Shown in pieces: positions 8,413 to 16,522 of a stretch of DNA of 64,000 nucleotides. The stretch's first letter is position 1; each line of letters starts with the position of its first letter. The translations under genes were made by a program, and so were the position numbers. The notes under the pieces were generated by a model, which searched no databases, was not told the DNA's origin, and saw nothing but the letters and a program-made list of their open reading frames with translations. Source of the DNA: Methylocapsa acidiphila B2 (lineage in GTDB: Bacteria; Pseudomonadota; Alphaproteobacteria; Rhizobiales; Beijerinckiaceae); assembly GCF_000427445.1 (NCBI RefSeq), contig NZ_KE386496.1, positions 3,092,504-3,156,503 of the forward strand, read 5' to 3'.

Positions 8413-8871
8413 ATGGCCGCGTCGGGATGGGCGTTCATGGGGCTGTCGCGTTTCGTCGCTCCGGATCTGGGGGGTGTTCCCGACCGCGGTCCAGCGCTCG
8501 CGCCGACAGGATCGATCGCGCTTGTCTCGGGCGACGACAATGTGCGCCAGTCGATCCTCATTCTTCTTTCCACGCGCCCGGGCGAACGGGTGATGAGGCC
8601 GAACTTTGGTTGCGCCATCCACCGTCTGGTCTTCAGCCCCAATGACCCGACGACGGCGGGGCTCGCCATTCATTATGTCCGCCAGGCCTTGCTGCGCTTC
8701 GAGCCCAGGATCGACATCTTGCGGCTCGACGCGGGTCCGACGTCCGGCTCCGCTGATCGAGCCGACGATGCGGGCGTCACGCTGTTCATCACCCTGGACT
8801 ATTTGGTTCGCGCGACCAGGCGGGCGGAACGGCTCGGGTTCGAGCTCGATTTGAGCGGCGAACGGCCATGA
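8413..8871 (+). CDS. gp25-like baseplate wedge protein (Pvc9-like)
   Basis: Baseplate wedge subunit of 152 residues with the gp25/IraD-type core: VRQSILILLSTRPGERVM, then RPNFGCAIHRLVFSPND. The RPGER motif is almost invariant in this family and links baseplate to sheath. I start at the ATG at 8413, five bases after the previous gene; upstream extension to 8320 would overlap the tip gene. The C terminus contains one further strand (VTLFITLDYLVR). The stop overlaps the next start (ATGA). Confidence 0.92.
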   Translation: MAASGWAFMGLSRFVAPDLGGVPDRGPALAPTGSIALVSGDDNVRQSILILLSTRPGERVMRPNFGCAIHRLVFSPNDPTTAGLAIHYVRQALLRFEPRIDILRLDAGPTSGSADRADDAGVTLFITLDYLVRATRRAERLGFELDLSGERP

Positions 8872-11501
8872 CGATCAAGCTTCCAAATCTCGACGACCGC
8901 AGCTTCGCCGACCTCTTGGGCGAGGCTATCGCTCTCATCGACGAGCGCTGTCCGCAGTGGAATGATCGGACGCCTTCCGATCCGGGCATGACGTTGGTCG
9001 AGGTCTTCGCCTATCTCACCGAGATCCTGATCTACCGCGTGAACCGGATGCCCGAGAAGGCGCATTTCGCTCTTCTCGACCTGCTCGGCGTCGCTCCGCT
9101 GGCTCCTGCGCCGGCCGAAGCGACTGTGACCTTCAGCCGCGCTCAAGTCGACCGTGACGCAGCGCCTTTGACGATTCCGGCTGGAACCCTCGTGACCGAC
9201 CGAGCGGGGACGCTGACGTTTTGCACGCTGGAGGATGCGATTTTGCCCGGTTGGGCGATCCCGGAGCGGCCAGCGCCAAGCGTCGATGCGAAGGCGCTCA
9301 ATGCGGAAAAGGTCGTGGGAGAACTGATTGGGCGAGGCGGCGGCGAGCCAGGCCAGTCCTTCCTCGTTCAACGCGGCCCCATCCTGCGGCGGCCATCCGA
9401 ACCGAATTCTCTTATTGTGGGCGTCGAAGTGCGCGACGGCGATCCGCCCGCGGGCGCCGAGCTTCGCAGTTTCGCCGGGAAGACATTCGCCACATGGCGC
9501 GAGGTGAACGCCCTCGCCGGCTATGGCCCTTCGGATCCCGTATATGTGGTCGATCGGGCGAAAGGCATGATCGTCTTTGGCTCGAGCGACGCGGCGAGCG
9601 ACGGCGCCCGCAGCGCCGGCGCGGCGCCGGGCGCTGGACTCGAGATTCGCGCCTGGTATCTTCGCGGCGGTGGCCGGCAAGGAAATGTCGCGCCGGGGAC
9701 GCTGACCGTGCTCAAGACGCCGATCCGCGGGGTCGAAGCGACCAATCGCGCGCGTGCGTCAGGCGGCGAGGATATGGAGCCAATCGAGCGCGCGCTCGCG
9801 CGGGGGCGGGAGGCCGTGCGTGTGCTGCGCGCCGCTGTGACCGCCCGCGACTTCGAGAATGTCGCCTGCGAAACTCCTGGGATCGCGCGGGCGCGGGCAT
9901 ATGCGCAGCGCGACGTCTGGCGGGCCTTTGGTCGTCCGGGCGTCGTCGACGTTCTGGTCGTGCCGCGCATTGATCCGGCCGTCGCGGCGCAGGGCGTCGA
10001 CTCCGCCACGCTCTCCGCGCATCAGACGAGCGAGCTTCTGGCCAATGTGCGCGACCTCGTCCGCCGCCGCCGCCCGGTCGGCGTGGACGCGCGCGTGGAT
10101 TGGGTTCGCTGCCGGCCGGTCGATATTTCGGCGCGGGTCGTGCTGTCCGCCATCGAGGACCGCGACCTCGTCTCGGCGCGTCTCGCGGGCCGGTTGTATA
10201 AACTTCTCGCTCCGGATGGAGATTGGCCATTCGGGCGGCCCTTGCGGGCGTCCGATGTCTACGAGGCCTTTCTTGCGGAGCCAGGGGTTCGCTACGCCGA
10301 AAATCTCACCTTCCACATCGCCGACGCGCCGTCCTCCGACATCAAGGACATTCATCGCGACCAATGCCAGGAGACGACATTCTATGCCGCCGGCCGGGCC
10401 CTTTACCGTAGCCTCGATGGCGGCGACAGCTGGGCGCCTATCCTGGAGCGGGAGGGCGAGGTCTTCCTCGGCGTGCGGACCGCCGCCATTCTGCCAGGCT
10501 TCGTCGCCGCCTTTTCGCGCCGGCTCAACGGCGAGCAGACCAATTATGTCGTCTATGTCTCGGAAGACGGCGGCGAGAGCTGGATCGACCGGAGGGGACC
10601 GAGCGACGCCGCCCCGGAGGACCGGATTCTGCGCCGGGTCTTCGGATTCGAAATCAGGGACGTCGCCTGGACCGAAGGCTTGGGCGGCGCGCCTGTGCTC
10701 GCCATCGCCGGCAGAGCCGCGTTGCAGCAGATCCGCTTCAGCGAGCGCGTCATGACCGAGATCGTGGCGGTCCGCGGCGCCACCGAGGAGGCCCAAAGGG
10801 ACGACCAGCGCGGCTTCGAGGCGGTTGCTTCGATCCGGCATGTTTCAGGCCTGCGCTTCGTCGCGGTCGCGGCGCGCGAGCGACTCGGAGTCTTTGTCGC
10901 CAGCGGCGTCGGTCCGTTCAGCCTGCTGCCTGGAACGACCGGCAAGAACATCCGGGTTCTCGCTTTCCAGCAGCAGGGGAATGAAACTTTCCTTTGGGCT
11001 GGGCTGTCGGCCGACAAAGGCGAGCCGGGCAAGGGCGCGATGCGCATTGGGATGCGCGTCGACGGCAGCTATGATCCGACTGGGTGGGAAACTTTTGACG
11101 CCAATTGGTCGAGCGGCTCCTGCGAGGCTCTCGACTTTTGGGGCGATTTCGTCGCCGCTGGCTCAAACCGGGGCGGAATTTTGCTGTGGCGGATCGGCAA
11201 GTCGCAAAAATGGAGCGATCCGCCGGCGCTCTCCTGCGGCCTGCCGCTCGTGGATGAACGCCGGAGCCTGGCGCCGGCGTTCGGGGTTGGCGTCGGCCCC
11301 GGAGCTGACGCTGATAGGCCTACAATCCTCTTCGGCGGGGATGGGGGCGCCTTCAGAAGCGAGGATCTCGGCCGCACCTACAAGCCCAATGGCCGCACCG
11401 ACTTCGAGGATCGGGCGCCGCTTCCGCTCAACTGGCTCTTCTGCAGCGGCAAGATTGAGCTCGACGTCGCCGTCGAATCCGCTGGGGAGACTGGAGGATG
11501 A
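8868..11501 (+). CDS. gpJ/gp6-like baseplate protein (Pvc11-like) with Asp-box repeats
   Basis: Large baseplate protein of 877 residues. The N-terminal ~490 residues are baseplate J/gp6-like: LPNLDDRSFADLLGEAIAL, PGMTLVEVFAYLTEILIYR, and later AVTARDFENVACETPGIARA. The C-terminal ~370 residues differ from the phage family and contain three Asp-box motifs, SLDGGDSW (~514), SEDGGESW (~564) and SEDLGRTY (~829), typical of beta-propellers of the BNR/sialidase-like fold. The propeller may contact a receptor or stabilise the particle rim. Overlap of four bases with both neighbours shows a coupled operon. The fusion boundary is approximate. Confidence 0.88.
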   Translation: MTIKLPNLDDRSFADLLGEAIALIDERCPQWNDRTPSDPGMTLVEVFAYLTEILIYRVNRMPEKAHFALLDLLGVAPLAPAPAEATVTFSRAQVDRDAAPLTIPAGTLVTDRAGTLTFCTLEDAILPGWAIPERPAPSVDAKALNAEKVVGELIGRGGGEPGQSFLVQRGPILRRPSEPNSLIVGVEVRDGDPPAGAELRSFAGKTFATWREVNALAGYGPSDPVYVVDRAKGMIVFGSSDAASDGARSAGAAPGAGLEIRAWYLRGGGRQGNVAPGTLTVLKTPIRGVEATNRARASGGEDMEPIERALARGREAVRVLRAAVTARDFENVACETPGIARARAYAQRDVWRAFGRPGVVDVLVVPRIDPAVAAQGVDSATLSAHQTSELLANVRDLVRRRRPVGVDARVDWVRCRPVDISARVVLSAIEDRDLVSARLAGRLYKLLAPDGDWPFGRPLRASDVYEAFLAEPGVRYAENLTFHIADAPSSDIKDIHRDQCQETTFYAAGRALYRSLDGGDSWAPILEREGEVFLGVRTAAILPGFVAAFSRRLNGEQTNYVVYVSEDGGESWIDRRGPSDAAPEDRILRRVFGFEIRDVAWTEGLGGAPVLAIAGRAALQQIRFSERVMTEIVAVRGATEEAQRDDQRGFEAVASIRHVSGLRFVAVAARERLGVFVASGVGPFSLLPGTTGKNIRVLAFQQQGNETFLWAGLSADKGEPGKGAMRIGMRVDGSYDPTGWETFDANWSSGSCEALDFWGDFVAAGSNRGGILLWRIGKSQKWSDPPALSCGLPLVDERRSLAPAFGVGVGPGADADRPTILFGGDGGAFRSEDLGRTYKPNGRTDFEDRAPLPLNWLFCSGKIELDVAVESAGETGG

Positions 11502-12019
11502 GAGCGGCTGAAATCGCGCGGCTTCTGCCCGAGATTTATCAGGATGCGCTCGACGCCAGTCCCGCGCTCTGCACGATCCTGGATATTATGGAGCGCCTGC
11601 ACGCGCCGGACGAGAGGGTCGTCGCCAACATTGACGCGTATTTCGACCCTCGCCGAGCGCCTGACGCCTTCGTCGAAATGATGGCGCGTTGGCTCGCCCT
11701 CGGACCATATCTGGAGCGAGATCCTCTCGGCCAGCGGCGCGCGGCCGTCGGCCCTGCAGCCTTGCGCGATCTCGTGGCTGTCGCGGCGGAACTCGCGCGT
11801 TATCGCGGCACGGCCGACGCGATGATCGCTTTTCTCGAGCGCGCCACTGGCGTGACCGGCTTCACCATCGAGGAAAACCCGCCGGATTCGGCCGGTCGTC
11901 CCCAGCCGTTCCATATCCGGGTGGGCGTCCCGCCGGCAGCGGCCGCGAAAAGGGATCTTGTCAGCCGCATCGTCGCGGGCGAAAGGCCTGCCTGGGTCAC
12001 ATTTGAACTGTGCCCGTAG
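11498..12019 (+). CDS. gpI-like phage tail/CIS baseplate protein (Pvc12-like)
   Basis: Baseplate subunit of 173 residues resembling phage tail protein I: it begins RLLPEIYQDALDASPALCTI, continues HAPDERVVANIDAYFDP and has the LARYRGTADAMIAFLERATG segment common to this family. In Pvc and Afp, the equivalent region is fused into a larger protein (Pvc12); here it is a small separate gene. It overlaps the gpJ-like gene (ATGA). It is the last recognisable particle component: no tape measure, fibre or AAA+ ATPase gene follows. Confidence 0.85.
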   Translation: MRAAEIARLLPEIYQDALDASPALCTILDIMERLHAPDERVVANIDAYFDPRRAPDAFVEMMARWLALGPYLERDPLGQRRAAVGPAALRDLVAVAAELARYRGTADAMIAFLERATGVTGFTIEENPPDSAGRPQPFHIRVGVPPAAAAKRDLVSRIVAGERPAWVTFELCP

Positions 12020-12063
12020 ATCGAATTCCGATCGACGGACGAAATGCTTGAGCCGAGTGAGCA

Positions 12064-12873
12064 ATGCAGAGTTTTCAGATCACTGATCCATCGTCAACCG
12101 CCGCTTTGGCCGACGTCGGAGAGGCGGGGCGTCGCGTGGGGGGCGGCTCGATCACTTTTGTCGTCGAGAATCTGACCAACGCGAACCGGACCGCATCGCT
12201 CTCTATCCTGCCGGAGGTCGAGGCCGATCTTCCTTTGTTCAAATTGGTCGAGGCGGCTCCGACGACGCCCTCCATGCGGAGCGTCGACCTGGCGCCGCGC
12301 CAGGTTCTGAATGTCATCGTCGCGATCAAGGCTCCCCTCGGTCCCGAGCCGCGGCGGGTTATCTTTCGGCTGCGCGCTGCGCTGGAAAGCGATCCAGACA
12401 ATGACGCTGTTGACAGCCGGCCTGTCGCCATTGAAATCAACAGGGCTTCTGCGGCCGAACCGCCGCCGCCAAAAAAGCCGTTTCCGTGGCTAGCGCTCGC
12501 CGCCGGAGCGCTGTTGTTGATAGCAGTTGGCGGTCTCGCGGCCTATGTCCTGAAATCTCGACCAAAGCCGCCGCAGACGATGAGCTTCGATGAGTTCATC
12601 GCCTTTGCGCAAGCCCAGCATGACGCCTTCATCTCGATTCGCGGCAAATTGGACTTCAATGCTTGCAACGGCTCGCAATCCGTCGCCCGGGATCCGACGC
12701 GCGCCGATCTTTACGTCATAACTTATGGCGTCAAGATTGATCCTCCCTGCTTGCCGTTCACGCCAGAAGAGATGAACATGTTCGACAAGCGGAAAGTCGT
12801 ACAAAAGCGGATGGAAAAAATCGTGGCTGCGGCCGATCATGTCAAAATCGACGGAATCGAGCCTACGGAGTAA
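12064..12873 (+). CDS. Single-pass membrane protein A, paralogue of the next gene
   Basis: Protein of 269 residues, 44 bp after the gpI-like gene and probably in the same operon. Residues 1-125 form a beta-rich domain (QSFQITDPSSTAALADVG, GGGSITFVVENLTNANRTAS, FRLRAALESDPDNDAVDSRP). A proline linker leads to one membrane helix (WLALAAGALLLIAVGGLAAY, ~144-163). The last ~100 residues (SFDEFIAFAQAQHDAFISIR, CNGSQSVARDP) match nothing I recognise. With no signal peptide, the N-terminal domain should be cytoplasmic and the C-terminal domain periplasmic. The shared N domain with the next gene and the position suggest a CIS accessory or membrane anchor. No function is established. Confidence 0.75.
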   Translation: MQSFQITDPSSTAALADVGEAGRRVGGGSITFVVENLTNANRTASLSILPEVEADLPLFKLVEAAPTTPSMRSVDLAPRQVLNVIVAIKAPLGPEPRRVIFRLRAALESDPDNDAVDSRPVAIEINRASAAEPPPPKKPFPWLALAAGALLLIAVGGLAAYVLKSRPKPPQTMSFDEFIAFAQAQHDAFISIRGKLDFNACNGSQSVARDPTRADLYVITYGVKIDPPCLPFTPEEMNMFDKRKVVQKRMEKIVAAADHVKIDGIEPTE

Positions 12874-12921
12874 TGAGCGCGATGCGGCCGGTTGCTGCTC
12901 AGCGCGACAGAGGGGATGAAA

Positions 12922-13761
12922 ATGGCCAGCTTCCAAATCAGCGATCCGTCGACGAAGCTTATCCTTACAGATGCGATGGAATCCGGCCGGCCGGTCTCGA
13001 AGGGAACGGTCACCTTCGTCGTCGAAAATTTGACGGGAATGAACCGCACGGCGAGCCTCCAGGTCCAGCCGCAGGACCCTATGGAGATCGCCCTCTATCA
13101 GATCGCCGGGAGCGCGCCGACGAATCCTTCGATCCGCAGCGTGGATTTTGGTCCTCGCGAGGTTCAGAACGTCGAAGTGACGATCACGGCGACGCGCGGC
13201 TCCGCGGCGAAATCCGCTTCGTTCCGTCTCAGGGCCGCGCTCGAGGACGATCCCGACAATGACGCCATCGACAGCCGCCCGATCGCTTTCGACATCCCGG
13301 CCGCGCCGCCGTCGCCGCCGCCCGCAAAGGCGCCGTTCCCGTGGTGGGCGGTGGGCGTCGCAGTCGCGCTCGTCGCCGTGATCGGCGGCGGCGCATGGTA
13401 CGCCTTGCGCGGGCATTCCACGCCGACGCCTCCGCCTCATCCCAATCCACCGCAAATAGCGGGGACATGGATCAATCTCGATCCAAATACGCGGAGCATC
13501 CCGCAACTTACTGTCGCGAATAACCAATTGCATGTTTGGGGTGCCTGCCATCCTACGAACTGCGATTGGGGGGTGACCAATCTGAATTCAGGACCAACGG
13601 CTGGCGTTTATACGGCCAGCTACAATCAAGGCTTTTCAATTAAAAATGTAACCCTGAGCCTTAATGCAGCCGGTCAACTCACCGTTACGACGGCGACGCA
13701 TTTTACGGACAATAGCGGTAGACCGGATTACAGTTCCAGCGATCGATTTAGAGCTCAGTAG
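12922..13761 (+). CDS. Single-pass membrane protein B with CHPTNCDWG-type domain
   Basis: Paralogue of the preceding protein, 279 residues. I start at the ATG at 12922 because the resulting N terminus (MASFQISDPSTK) aligns with MQSFQITDPSST of protein A and AGAGGGG lies seven to twelve bases upstream; in-frame ATGs at 12892 and 12916 are alternatives. The N domain (~1-120) is clearly homologous to protein A (EDDPDNDAIDSRPIAFDIP). One membrane helix follows (WWAVGVAVALVAVIGGGAWY). The C-terminal domain is different: GTWINLDPNTRSIPQL, VWGACHPTNCDWGV and a run of beta strands. Shared base and divergent C terminus suggest modular accessory proteins exposed to the periplasm. Confidence 0.75.
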   Translation: MASFQISDPSTKLILTDAMESGRPVSKGTVTFVVENLTGMNRTASLQVQPQDPMEIALYQIAGSAPTNPSIRSVDFGPREVQNVEVTITATRGSAAKSASFRLRAALEDDPDNDAIDSRPIAFDIPAAPPSPPPAKAPFPWWAVGVAVALVAVIGGGAWYALRGHSTPTPPPHPNPPQIAGTWINLDPNTRSIPQLTVANNQLHVWGACHPTNCDWGVTNLNSGPTAGVYTASYNQGFSIKNVTLSLNAAGQLTVTTATHFTDNSGRPDYSSSDRFRAQ

Positions 13762-13903
13762 AGCGCTACTTCTCCGGCTCTCTCGATCGCAATGTCTGCT
13801 AGGGGCGCAGAATGCTGGAGCATTCGAGCGGTTGGCGTTTAGAATTAAGTTCGCTAGGCGCCAAGTAAGTCCCATTGTCGCCTTTAGGCTATGAGTTACA
13901 CCT

Positions 13904-14413
13904 ATGCGTCCGCTTGTGATTATTCTCATCGTCCTGGGCGCGCTGTCGATCCTCATGCTGATCGGCGGGGAGTTTGCTGCCCCGTCCACCGATCTCCGCT
14001 CGTCTTGGCGCGACAGGATCGAGACAGACGGTCCGCCAAGCTGGACCTCGGTTCTGGGCTTTCTGCTGTCGCCCTTCAGTCCCAAGGTCGCGTTCGAGCC
14101 GTCGCGCAACCGATGCGCGGCGCCGGACGATAAATTCGCGCCGGCGGCTGGGACGCGCTACCGCGTCGCCCATGCGCGGTTGGCGGGAGGCGAGGGCGCG
14201 AAAATTATTTTCAACGGCCGGGAGGCGCGCATGGACCATAAGAATTGGCCGCTCGTCCTTTGCCTCAAAAGCCCGTCCTCGGCTTTGCCCGCGCCGGGCG
14301 ATTGCGAGAATGCGTCTCCGCAACCGAAAGCTTCGCTCGCCATTGGTCCAAAGGGCGGCTGCGTATCGGTTCAGCCCTTCGGCAATCCGCCTGGCGTCGT
14401 GTCCTGGGAGTGA
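13904..14413 (+). CDS. Hypothetical membrane-anchored protein
   Basis: Protein of 169 residues, not recognised. The N terminus is one hydrophobic helix (PLVIILIVLGALSILMLIGG); a second moderately hydrophobic stretch (WTSVLGFLLSPFSP) follows. The rest is polar with four cysteines (RNRCAAPD, LVLCLKS, GDCENA, GGCVSV), which suggests an exported, possibly disulfide-bonded domain. It is 142 bp from the second paralogue; that gap holds nothing I can identify. It is convergent with the next membrane protein. It could belong to the CIS locus, but only proximity supports this. Confidence 0.6.
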   Translation: MRPLVIILIVLGALSILMLIGGEFAAPSTDLRSSWRDRIETDGPPSWTSVLGFLLSPFSPKVAFEPSRNRCAAPDDKFAPAAGTRYRVAHARLAGGEGAKIIFNGREARMDHKNWPLVLCLKSPSSALPAPGDCENASPQPKASLAIGPKGGCVSVQPFGNPPGVVSWE

Positions 14414-14434
14414 TGACGGCGGTAAGCCCGCCGC

Positions 14435-15112
14435 TTAGGCCGGGACAAGCCCGCGCAAGAAGCGCACAAGCGAGAAGACGCCGCCTATCAGAAGAAGGAC
14501 CATCCAGATCGTTGCGACGATCCCGAAGATGATCGCGGCGATCGCGTCGACGATCGAGACGAGCGGATTTGGGACGAATCCGTGGAGAAAGCTCAAGCCG
14601 AAGGTGAAAGCCAGCGACGTCGCCGTTAGCACGACGAGTCCCTTGTTGCTGAAGATCGTCGGAGCGGCGAGGATGATCATGACCACTCCCGCGATCTTGA
14701 TCGTCATGATCATGCCTAGGATCGTGCGGCTGGCGTCCGTGTCGAAGATTCCGTAGAGCGCCATGTAGACGATCGTGCCGAATGGGACGGCCAGAAACAA
14801 CGCAATCATCACGTTCAGCAGAGCGATCGCCGCCGTCACCAAGGCGATCCCGAACACGATCCCGAGGAGCGATGTGATCAGGGCGGCGAGCCATTGCAAC
14901 CGCCCGCTAATGGCGCCGAGCCCGACGACCTCGAGGCCCAGCATCACATAACTGTAGATCACGAGAATGTCGAAGAAACAGAGGGCGGCAAGCCCGAGCC
15001 CCGGCCGCGCGTCGCCTTGCGCGACGCCGAGAGCCAAGGCTGACCCGCCGCTGACCGAGGCGCCAATGATCAGACAAAATATGCCGAGAAGAAGAAGCGG
15101 TGTCTTGATCAT
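14435..15112 (-). CDS. Multi-pass membrane protein of unknown function
   Basis: Polytopic inner membrane protein of 225 residues with about six hydrophobic segments, among them LLLLGIFCLIIGASVSGGSA, LAALITSLLGIVFGIALVTA, TIKIAGVVMIILAAPTIF and AIIFGIVATIWMVLLLIGGV. I start at the ATG at 15112 (MIKTPLLLLG); an upstream frame to 15151 adds a poorly fitting polar extension. No catalytic or transport motif is recognised. It is convergent with the preceding gene, 22 bp apart. It may be part of the CIS accessory region or unrelated. Confidence 0.65.
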   Translation of the reverse strand: MIKTPLLLLGIFCLIIGASVSGGSALALGVAQGDARPGLGLAALCFFDILVIYSYVMLGLEVVGLGAISGRLQWLAALITSLLGIVFGIALVTAAIALLNVMIALFLAVPFGTIVYMALYGIFDTDASRTILGMIMTIKIAGVVMIILAAPTIFSNKGLVVLTATSLAFTFGLSFLHGFVPNPLVSIVDAIAAIIFGIVATIWMVLLLIGGVFSLVRFLRGLVPA

Positions 15113-15389
15113 GTCCCGGAACCTGTGGGGGCCGCAGCCTCGCGGAGCCAATGAGCGGGCGACTAGCCCGCATGCGTTTGCAAATGAGGCAAACGGATCA
15201 TGTTCGTGATTTGATGTCGACGCAATCCAAAATCACAAATACGAGCGATGTCGCCGCTCTGGCGCCAAAGCAGGCCCGACGGCTCTGGCGGTTCTTATCA
15301 GTTCCCGCGGCCTCTATCTGGCTACGCGACGATAATCGAGGCCTGGGCGAGATTTGACGTCGTGACGCAGCGTCGGGCCGGGCCATGAA

Positions 15390-15810
15390 TTCAATGCAAG
15401 CTGATTTCGAGCAAGCTTCCTGCCGGCTAAAGCTGCGGCGATGGCTGCCGAACTGGCGAAGTATGCCGACCGGCTCGTCGGCGGCGCCGACAGCTTTGTA
15501 GTCATCGACGACATGCGCCTGCCCAGGAAGCGGACGCATTCGGTCGGCGTCACGTCGCAATATGCGTCGATGCTCGGCAAACGGGCCAACAGCCAGACGT
15601 TGGTTTCGCTGACGTTGGCGCGCCATGAGGCGCCGGTCGCAGTGGGGCTGCGGCTGTTCCTGCCGGAGAGGTGGACGAGCAATCCGAAGCGCATGGACAA
15701 GGCCGGCTTCCTGAAGCGTCTCAGAAGGCGCTCACCAAGCCGGAGATTGCGCTTGAGGGATTGATCACCTGATCGGGCAAGGCGTGCGTGTCGGCCTCGT
15801 TCTCGCGCCA
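15390..15810 (+). pseudogene. IS701-family transposase, N-terminal/central remnant
   Basis: The frame from ~15436 reads ELAKYADRLVGGADSFVVID, HSVGVTSQYASMLGKRANSQ and VAVGLRLFLPERWTSNPKRM, which is the central part of an IS701-type DDE transposase (the VIDD segment holds the first catalytic acid). At ~15715 the frame changes to ASQKALTKPEIALEGLI and then GVRVGLVLA before decay. N-terminal and C-terminal parts are missing. A matching C-terminal portion lies on the opposite strand at 30.5-31.1 kb. The stretch 15113-15389 upstream holds nothing I can identify. Confidence 0.75.
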
Positions 15811-15922
15811 ACGCCCAACAATCGTTCGATCCCGTTGCTTGGGTCGCTCACGCGGCGGTCTGACGATGGCTCGGTCGGGCGCCCCATCTTTGGCGCGGCC
15901 CGACCCAATGCTCAGGGCGCTG

Positions 15923-16167
15923 GGTTGCCGCTAGTGCCATCCGGAAAGGCGCCGAAATACGGACTGACATATTCCCAAACGATGGCGCCCTTGGGCGTGA
16001 CTTGAAAGAAACGTCCATTGTAGCCTTCGTCGATCAGCGTATTTCCGTTGGGAAGCCGCCGCGCGCTGCTGATGAAGCTCGATCTGAAGGTCCAGCCCGG
16101 CTGTCCCGAGCTTTCTCCGGTATATTCCCAAACGATCTCTTGCTTGATCGGATCGATCTCCAAGACC
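15923..16167 (-). pseudogene. Fragment copy of the arylsulfotransferase gene at 55 kb
   Basis: This 245 bp stretch aligns without gaps to 55294-55538 (constant offset 39371) with about four mismatches. It encodes the same internal peptide (EIDPIKQEIVWEYTGESSGQ, LPNGNTLIDEGYNGRFFQVT). It has neither the start nor the end of that gene, so it is a dead partial copy. It lies directly beside the IS701 remnant. From 16168 to 16522 no gene is seen apart from the promoter-like element of dsbD. Confidence 0.9.
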
Positions 16168-16367
16168 AAGTGCAAAGGGACAGCCCGATCGCGGAAGGAT
16201 GTTTTCGGCGGCTAACGCAAAGGCACTACGATTGAAGACGAGGATTTTTTGCCTGTCCTGCGGCTCCGACTCATGGGGGCGGAGAACCGAATGAACCTAA
16301 TCGGCTTACGAACAAGAAAGACGTTTCGCAACTTCGGACGTTTTCCGCGCCTCGGAGCGGGGTTCGC

Positions 16368-16394
16368 TTGACATGGCTAATTTCCTTCTATTTT
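16368..16394 (+). promoter_or_regulatory. Possible promoter for the DsbD-type gene
   Basis: TTGACA at 16368-16373 is followed 15 bp later by TATTTT (16389-16394) in a locally AT-rich stretch. The spacer is short, so the -10 choice is uncertain. It would give a leader of about 120 bases before the GTG at 16523. Confidence 0.4.
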
Positions 16395-16522
16395 TGTAGG
16401 TTATTAGAATGCCCTTCAATACGGGTCCGGGTGGGCTCGCCACTTTTGAGGCATGCTGTATTGTCGACGGTGGGGCCAATGCTATTCCGGTCCATAAGCT
16501 ATCGAAATGTAAGAGGCGCTGC

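Noticed and set aside
2242-13761. Prophage
   Set aside because: No integrase, capsid, portal, terminase or lysis genes; DUF4255, LysM tube-initiation and gpI/gpJ gene order is that of a CIS.
2242-13761. Type VI secretion system
   Set aside because: No TssJ, TssL, TssM, ClpV or TssB/TssC-type split sheath genes; the sheath is a single Pvc/phage-type protein.
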